DNA from: Erythroxylum novogranatense
Lineage: Eukaryota; Streptophyta; Magnoliopsida; Malpighiales; Erythroxylaceae
DNA: 64,000 nucleotides
Direction of reading: 5' to 3'
Assembly: GCA_029891385.1 (NCBI GenBank)
Contig: CM057224.1
Coordinates: 39,127,005 to 39,191,004 of the forward strand
The translations under genes were made by a program, and so were the position numbers. Shown one piece after another: positions 62,616 through 64,000 of this stretch (positions within the stretch are counted from its first letter, which is position 1; the number at the start of each line of letters is the position of its first letter). The notes beneath the pieces were generated by a model that was not told where the DNA came from, searched no databases, and saw only the letters and a program-made list of their open reading frames with translations.

Positions 62616-62838
62616 AGTCGACTAACATATGCATAAGTCGACTTGTATTCTCAAATAGTCGACTTACACAAGCACTAGTCGACTAGTTCGTACACAGTAG
62701 TCAAAAGTAGTCGACTAACACATGCACAAGTCGACTAGTTCGTGCACAGTAGTCAAAAGTAGTCGACTAACACATGCACAAGTTGATTAGTTCGTGCACA
62801 GTAGCATAAGTCGACTTGCATGCTTAGACAAGTCGACT
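62616..62838. repeat. Array of AGTCGACT palindromes in helically spaced pairs
   Basis: Perfect AGTCGACT occurs at 62616, 62636, 62657, 62677, 62709, 62729, 62761, 62809 and 62831, and a decayed AGTTGATT at 62781. They form five pairs with start-to-start spacing of 20, 20, 20, 20 and 22 bp. Pairs start 41, 52, 52 and 48 bp apart. A 52-bp unit (with TTCGTGCACAGTAGTCAAAA) repeats in the middle. The spacing inside pairs is about two turns of DNA. Confidence 0.9.
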
Positions 62839-63280
62839 TATACATGCTTAGGTGGGATGATGGATGATTAAAGGTATAGATTCAATGTGATTGATGCCCT
62901 AAATCATTCCATATAGTCATGGTGATTATAATCCTACAGCTTGGAGAAGAAGAAGAGTGAAGAAAGATGAAATCCCTCACACATAATATGAAAACTAACG
63001 CCTTCCATTAATATGGGGAGAACCAGAGTTCTTATAGAGTTCGGGTTGTTGGTTCAACCCAAGCTCACTCTATACGGATATGTTCGAACCATGAAAATAA
63101 GATTTTTGGATTAATGGGTCGGTTTTCACTAGAAGCGTTGATTTGTTGAGTAAACTCAAGGTTAACGTAGACAGAGGCGAAATTGGGTAGTGTTTATCAG
63201 ATGTACGCGCATCAAGTGTTGATAATCTAATGTGTGTGCATACATCACGAGTTGATAGCACTAGTCGATAATTGCACCTG

Positions 63281-63461
63281 TGATATAACTGGTATGACCG
63301 ATACCTGCCGATTGATCTAAGGTGGCTTGTTGGGTAAACCCAAGGTCATTTTAGTAATGTCGGATATCTATGATGCAATTGGTATGACCGATACCTACCG
63401 ATTGACCTAAGGTGGCTTGTTGGGTAAACCCAAGGTCATCCTTAGCAATGTCGGATATCGA
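63281..63461 (+). repeat. 90-bp tandem duplication in the retrotransposon leader
   Basis: 63281-63370 and 63371-63461 match over nearly their whole length, including GGTATGACCGATACC, GGTGGCTTGTTGGGTAAACC and AATGTCGGATATC. A diverged fragment (TTGTTGAGTAAACTCAAGG) occurs about 130 bp earlier. Each unit contains the inverted pair GGGTAAACCC. Confidence 0.85.
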
Positions 63462-63622
63462 CCCACTAGGACATTTTGTCATAATGTTTCTTGGATTCGT
63501 AATGAGGGTTATGGATTCTTTGAAACTAGTGGGAGTCATATGCATGTCAAGCAAGTCCTTATGATCATGTGTATAATTCTATTCTAACATTCTTTCTCTC
63601 TTTCTTTTTAGGTTGATTGAAG

Positions 63623-63655
63623 ATGTCTTCTAGTGTGAATTTGCGCTCACTTATG
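63623..63655 (+). pseudogene. Start of a retrotransposon gag ORF, cut by a second LTR
   Basis: MSSSVNLRSLM is encoded from 63623 before the sequence changes abruptly to the TGTTAGAG start of another LTR at 63656. The N-terminal residues fit a copia gag start only loosely. The position after a PBS and leader is the main support. No polypurine tract precedes the second LTR, so it is not the 3' LTR of this element. Confidence 0.5.
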
Positions 63656-64000
63656 TGTTAGAGTAGTGCCCTGAAGGCAATCGCCTTTAGCGCATTTTGT
63701 ACAAATTTGTGTACAGTCTTTATGAATAAATAAAGAAAGGCATATTTCATTAACTTGCTGTTCATTATTTATGAACTGATGTTGATCTATAAGCAAATTA
63801 ATGAAGTCCATGATATATGATATAGCATGAAGGAAATTATGATGTGATCATACTACTGAGATTCCTATCATGTGCAATTATATCAGTATCTAAATTATCC
63901 TAGTCATAGGATTCTTGAGGCCGGACATCGGAATCCGGAAAGACTAAGACATCTCAAACTCCTTGATTTGGTCAAGCGGTGGATCTCGAAACCGTAAATA
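63656..64000 (+). repeat. Second LTR of the same family, cut by the window edge
   Basis: Aligns with 59682-60029 from the first base (TGTTAGAGTAGTGCCC), with about 10% differences. Because it follows gag codon 11 with no purine tract, it most likely begins another copy inserted into the first. Its end and target duplication lie outside the window. Confidence 0.75.

Larger units (their letters stand above)
61513..63622 (+). mobile_element. Long non-coding leader between PBS and gag
   Basis: About 2.1 kb without a supported gene. It holds the palindrome array (62616-62838), an exact-length 90-bp tandem duplication (63281-63461), and near its end a pyrimidine tract CTTTCTCTCTTTCTTTTTAG just before the gag start, which looks like a splice acceptor. 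The open frame at 61896-62216 and its reverse-strand partners have no family resemblance. Confidence 0.6.

Overview
This is nuclear DNA from a flowering plant, most likely a eudicot. It is AT-rich, has introns, and holds one intact host gene among layers of decayed transposable elements. There are no operons, CRISPR arrays or recognisable RNA genes.

Layout. 1-66 may be the edge of an LTR retrotransposon (primer-binding-site-like sequence). 2002-2349 is a small inverted-repeat element. 3266-8547 is a complete but decayed Ty1/copia element (two ~195-bp LTRs, PBS, gag, integrase, RT, RNase H, polypurine tract); it carries a 178-bp insertion with a 9-10-bp target duplication and an internal tandem duplication in RT. 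11498-24988 is a 13.5-kb CACTA (En/Spm) element with matching termini and a TGT duplication. It holds a TNP2 transposase pseudogene, a second transposase gene duplicated in tandem, subterminal repeat arrays, and an opposite-strand MULE transposase relic. About 25245-31508 is a pogo/Tigger-like element split by a 4.04-kb solo LTR. 31.5-41 kb is host intergenic DNA with small non-autonomous elements and an LTR remnant.

41996-47060 is COG6, an 11-exon gene for a 690-residue Golgi tethering-complex subunit. It is the only gene I judge functional.

49.1-59.7 kb is the 3' part of a minus-strand Sirevirus-type copia element (LTR, env-like/extra ORF, RNase H) with a ~6-kb hAT element inserted in the extra ORF. 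From 59682 to the window edge a further LTR retrotransposon interrupts the Sirevirus. It has a 1,817-bp LTR, a Met-tRNA-type PBS, a 2.1-kb leader with an ordered array of paired AGTCGACT palindromes, and a gag ORF cut after about 11 codons by a second, diverged LTR of the same family.

Except for COG6, every recognisable coding region is a transposon protein and nearly all carry stops or frameshifts. I found no evidence for a new host system. The most unusual unexplained structures are the helically phased palindrome pairs at 62616-62838 and the palindromic array near the CACTA 5' end. Domain and family names come from reading translations by eye, not from database searches.
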